In this document: one piece after another, positions 53,981 to 55,928 of the stretch
Numbering within the stretch: the stretch's first letter is position 1
How the letters are laid out: each line of letters begins with the position of its first letter
Source: Actinomycetota bacterium
GTDB lineage: Bacteria; Actinomycetota; Actinomycetes; Actinomycetales; Microbacteriaceae
Length of the DNA: 55,928 nt
Assembly (NCBI GenBank): GCA_013297625.1
Contig: JAAFHT010000007.1
Location: 1-55,928, forward strand
Reading direction: 5' to 3'
Translations under genes and position numbers: made by a program
Notes under the pieces: model-generated
Told to the model about the DNA's origin: nothing
Seen by the model: only the letters and a program-made list of their open reading frames with translations
Databases searched by the model: none

Positions 53981-54649
53981 TCACGAGCGCGCGTGCGCCC
54001 GCACCCACTCGTGCATGATGATCGCGGCGGCGGCGCTCGCGTTGATCGAGCGCGTCGAGCCATACTGCGTGATCTCGACGACCTCGTCGGCGGCGGCGAG
54101 CGCTTCGGGTGAGAGGCCCGGGCCCTCTTGGCCGAAGAGCAGGATGCACGCTCGCGGCAGGGGCGCAGCATCCACGGGCCGCGACCCCTCGACGTTGTCG
54201 ATCGCGACAATGGGCAGTTCGTGGGCGCGGGCGAATGCCACGAGGTCGTCGATCGTCTCGTGGTGCGACACGTGTTGATAGCGGTCGGTGACCATGGCAC
54301 CGCGCTTATTCCAGCGGCGGCGGCCGACGATGTGCACTTCGGCGGCGAGAAACGCGTTGGCGCTGCGCACGATCGAGCCGATGTTCATGTCGTGCTGCCA
54401 GTTCTCGATGGCCACGTGAAACGGGTGCCGACGCGCGTCGAGGTCGGCGACGATCGCCTGCATCGACCAGTAGCGGTAGCGGTCGATGACGTTGCGGGTG
54501 TCGCCGTTGGCGAGCAATCCGGGGTCGAGGCGCGGGTCGTCCGGCCACGCGCCCTTCCACGGGCCGAGGCCGTGGGTCGTCCATTCGAGGGTCGGCTCGG
54601 ACTCTTCGGCCGGGCCACGCCCTATTGTTGCATCTTGCGTCTCGTCCAC
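53981..54649 (-). CDS. SpoU-type tRNA/rRNA 2'-O-methyltransferase
   Basis: 222 residues. The three SPOUT motifs are clear: HDMNIGSIVRSANAFLA (motif 1), ILLFGQEGPGLSPEAL (motif 2) and ITQYGSTRSINASAAAAIIMHEW (motif 3), which form the trefoil knot binding AdoMet. TAGGGT lies 6 nt before the second of two GTG codons, so the start is set at 54649. The RNA target is not predictable. Confidence 0.93.
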   Translation of the reverse strand: MDETQDATIGRGPAEESEPTLEWTTHGLGPWKGAWPDDPRLDPGLLANGDTRNVIDRYRYWSMQAIVADLDARRHPFHVAIENWQHDMNIGSIVRSANAFLAAEVHIVGRRRWNKRGAMVTDRYQHVSHHETIDDLVAFARAHELPIVAIDNVEGSRPVDAAPLPRACILLFGQEGPGLSPEALAAADEVVEITQYGSTRSINASAAAAIIMHEWVRAHARS

Positions 54650-54709
54650 CACTCGACCCTAGGCCGACTAGTGCGACTCGGCTCGCCGTGCGCAGCCCCA
54701 AAGACCGGG

Positions 54710-54862
54710 TCAGCCCAGACCGTTCACGACATAGATCTCTGTGACGTCGGAGCACTTCTCCGGCACCTCGAACTCGACCGTGCCGCTACTGGAGTATCGG
54801 CCATCGCCGAGCTCGACGGTCTCCCCGACGACATACGCCTCGGAATCACTCGCGATCGTCAC
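54710..54862 (-). CDS. Possible small beta-rich protein
   Basis: 50 residues if started at GTG 54862, which overlaps the upstream TGA as GTGA. Content TIASDSEAYVVGETVELG and VEFEVPEKCSDVTEIYVV. It may be an independent gene, or the displaced end of the membrane protein before it after a frameshift; the frame is open to 54907. Confidence 0.4.
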   Translation of the reverse strand: MTIASDSEAYVVGETVELGDGRYSSSGTVEFEVPEKCSDVTEIYVVNGLG

Positions 54863-55116
54863 GACGACTCGGTCGCGCGCCTCTGAACGTTGTTCAAGAA
54901 CAGCCAAACCGACAGGCAGGCGCTAACGAGCACCGACGCCACGAGGATGATTGTTGTGAGCATTGTGGCGTTGGGCAAAAGAATCGCTACGACAAGTGCT
55001 GCGGTGCCGGCTGCAACCACCACCCCGGTCATGATCTTGATTGCTGTCGTTGTCGTCCGCCTAAGTCCCACGAATACCAAGCTCGATACAAAGACTAGGT
55101 TGAGCAGCGCAATCAT
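54859..55116 (-). CDS. Small three-helix membrane protein
   Basis: About 85 residues in three hydrophobic stretches (IALLNLVFVSSLVFVGL, MTGVVVAAGTAALVVAILL, TTIILVASVLVSACLSVWLFL). ATG 55116 overlaps the stop of the broken upstream gene (ATGA). TTG 55131 is an alternative start. No family recognised; the overlap suggests it was made together with the secreted protein, perhaps as partner or immunity factor. Confidence 0.5.
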   Translation of the reverse strand: MIALLNLVFVSSLVFVGLRRTTTTAIKIMTGVVVAAGTAALVVAILLPNATMLTTIILVASVLVSACLSVWLFLNNVQRRATESS

Positions 55117-55928
55117 CACCGCGGGAGACAAAAGAACCCTGCTCTAATGAAGGCAGTACCGGGCATAGGCGGAAATCCACTTGCCAACCAGCTCTGGCCC
55201 ACGATGACTCCCCTACCGTTCAGGTTGCAAACGTTCCACAACGCTACGCCGGCGACAGCCATGGCGGTCGCGAGTCGAATAGCAAGCTGAACATACGGGT
55301 GAGGAATATACGAGACGAAGATGTTCGCAATTGTCGCCGCAGCCGCACCGCCCATCATGAGCTTCAGAACTCGTTGGTGTACTGAGTGGGAAATGAAGGC
55401 ATTCCACCCCAACAAAATGTGGGATCGGCGACCACCGGGTAGGCCGTGGTTGAGGTCGTTTCCACCACCTGGATAAGGGCGCCTTCGGAGACCTCGTAAT
55501 GCGTCGCCACTGGTGTTCCGTTTGCGTCGGTCGCCCACGGAGCGCCGACCATTCCGTAACTGAGAGTGATTGACTCACCGTCGGGGCCAGTGTCGCCGAA
55601 AGTAGATTCGAGAATGGCCGAGCCGTCTGTGTAGAGGCGAGGGGTTACGTCAGCAGGTAGCTCGTACGTGTAGCGAGTGGGGGCGTCGGAGTTCTCAAGA
55701 ACGGTGCTGATTCGGAGCCCATTGCTGAAAGGCTGCACAACGGTCTGCGTGTCGTCTCCTTCGTAGGCGATGGTGCTGTCGCCCACCATCTATGCCGGAG
55801 CGGAGATTGCAGCCTCATCGGGAAGCCCGATGGTGAGGGCGGGAGCATCGATCACGTTGTTTTGGGTCACGACCAACTCGGAGCCCCCCGCATCCGGAAT
55901 CTCCACCGTTGTGGCTTGCCCGATGGCA
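55116..55928 (-). pseudogene. Secreted YPVVADP-type protein, disrupted by an amber codon and a frameshift (5' end outside window)
   Basis: The minus-strand frame entering at the edge (AIGQATTVEIPDAGGSEL, then IGLPDEAAISAPA) hits TAG at 55792-55790 and continues in frame as MVGDSTIAYEGDD to YPVVADPTFCWGG. At the run of four C (55407-55410) one base is missing. In the next frame similarity resumes with WNAFISHSVHQRVLKLMMGG, a hydrophobic C-terminal domain to 55116. The family of exported actinobacterial proteins has YPVVADP followed directly by such a domain, so this is one gene with two lesions. Sequencing errors cannot be excluded. Confidence 0.65.

Noticed and set aside
1-55928. CRISPR arrays, tRNA, rRNA, transposases
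   Set aside because: No regularly spaced repeats, no cloverleaf, no rRNA segments and no transposase or integrase motif were seen on either strand.

Overview
The window is high-GC DNA of an actinobacterium, most likely a Microbacteriaceae. The evidence is the codon bias (Asp almost always GAC), frequent GTG starts, many TANNNT boxes 6-7 nt before a start codon (leaderless genes), a DUF3073 gene, and the sterol-carrier-like gene / purD / purF neighbourhood of that group. No rRNA, tRNA, CRISPR array or integrase was recognised.

1-24 kb, carbohydrate uptake and catabolism. A GH36 alpha-galactosidase (cut by the left edge) diverges from a Gfo/Idh/MocA dehydrogenase + ThuA pair. A first CUT1-type sugar importer (binding lipoprotein and two permeases) diverges from an operon of an enolase-superfamily dehydratase, a GntR/FCD regulator, an aldose-epimerase-like protein, an SDR dehydrogenase and an SMP-30 lactonase. 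Together these look like a non-phosphorylative route: aldose to lactone to aldonate to 2-keto-3-deoxy acid. The box GTATGATSTAA lies at three promoters of this set and probably binds the GntR protein. A LacI regulator heads a second importer operon and diverges from a glycogen-debranching-like glucosidase. A perfect LacI-type palindrome lies between them. Neither importer has its own ATPase.

3.3-9.1 kb, accessory island between thuA and importer 1. It holds a 5'-truncated RHS toxin with an adjacent immunity-like gene, a YefM/RelE toxin-antitoxin pair, a leucine-rich-repeat-like protein and several orphan small proteins. Four direct copies of the thuA 3' end, shorter and more diverged with distance, separate these unrelated pieces. 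One copy sits exactly where RHS homology stops.

24-49 kb, purine biosynthesis: purM/purF divergent, then purD-purC, purS-purQ, purL and later purA. Between them lie two SGNH hydrolase paralogues, a P-loop kinase, a MscS channel, a CtpE-like P-type ATPase, an EamA exporter, chorismate mutase, small membrane proteins and a TetR/MFS efflux pair. Four uncharacterised genes, one of only 25 codons, sit downstream of purM.

49-56 kb: efflux, LysE exporter, DUF2256/DUF3253, NTF2-like, DUF1963 and SpoU methyltransferase genes. The right end holds a secreted-protein gene of the YPVVADP type broken by an amber codon and a frameshift, cut by the window edge.
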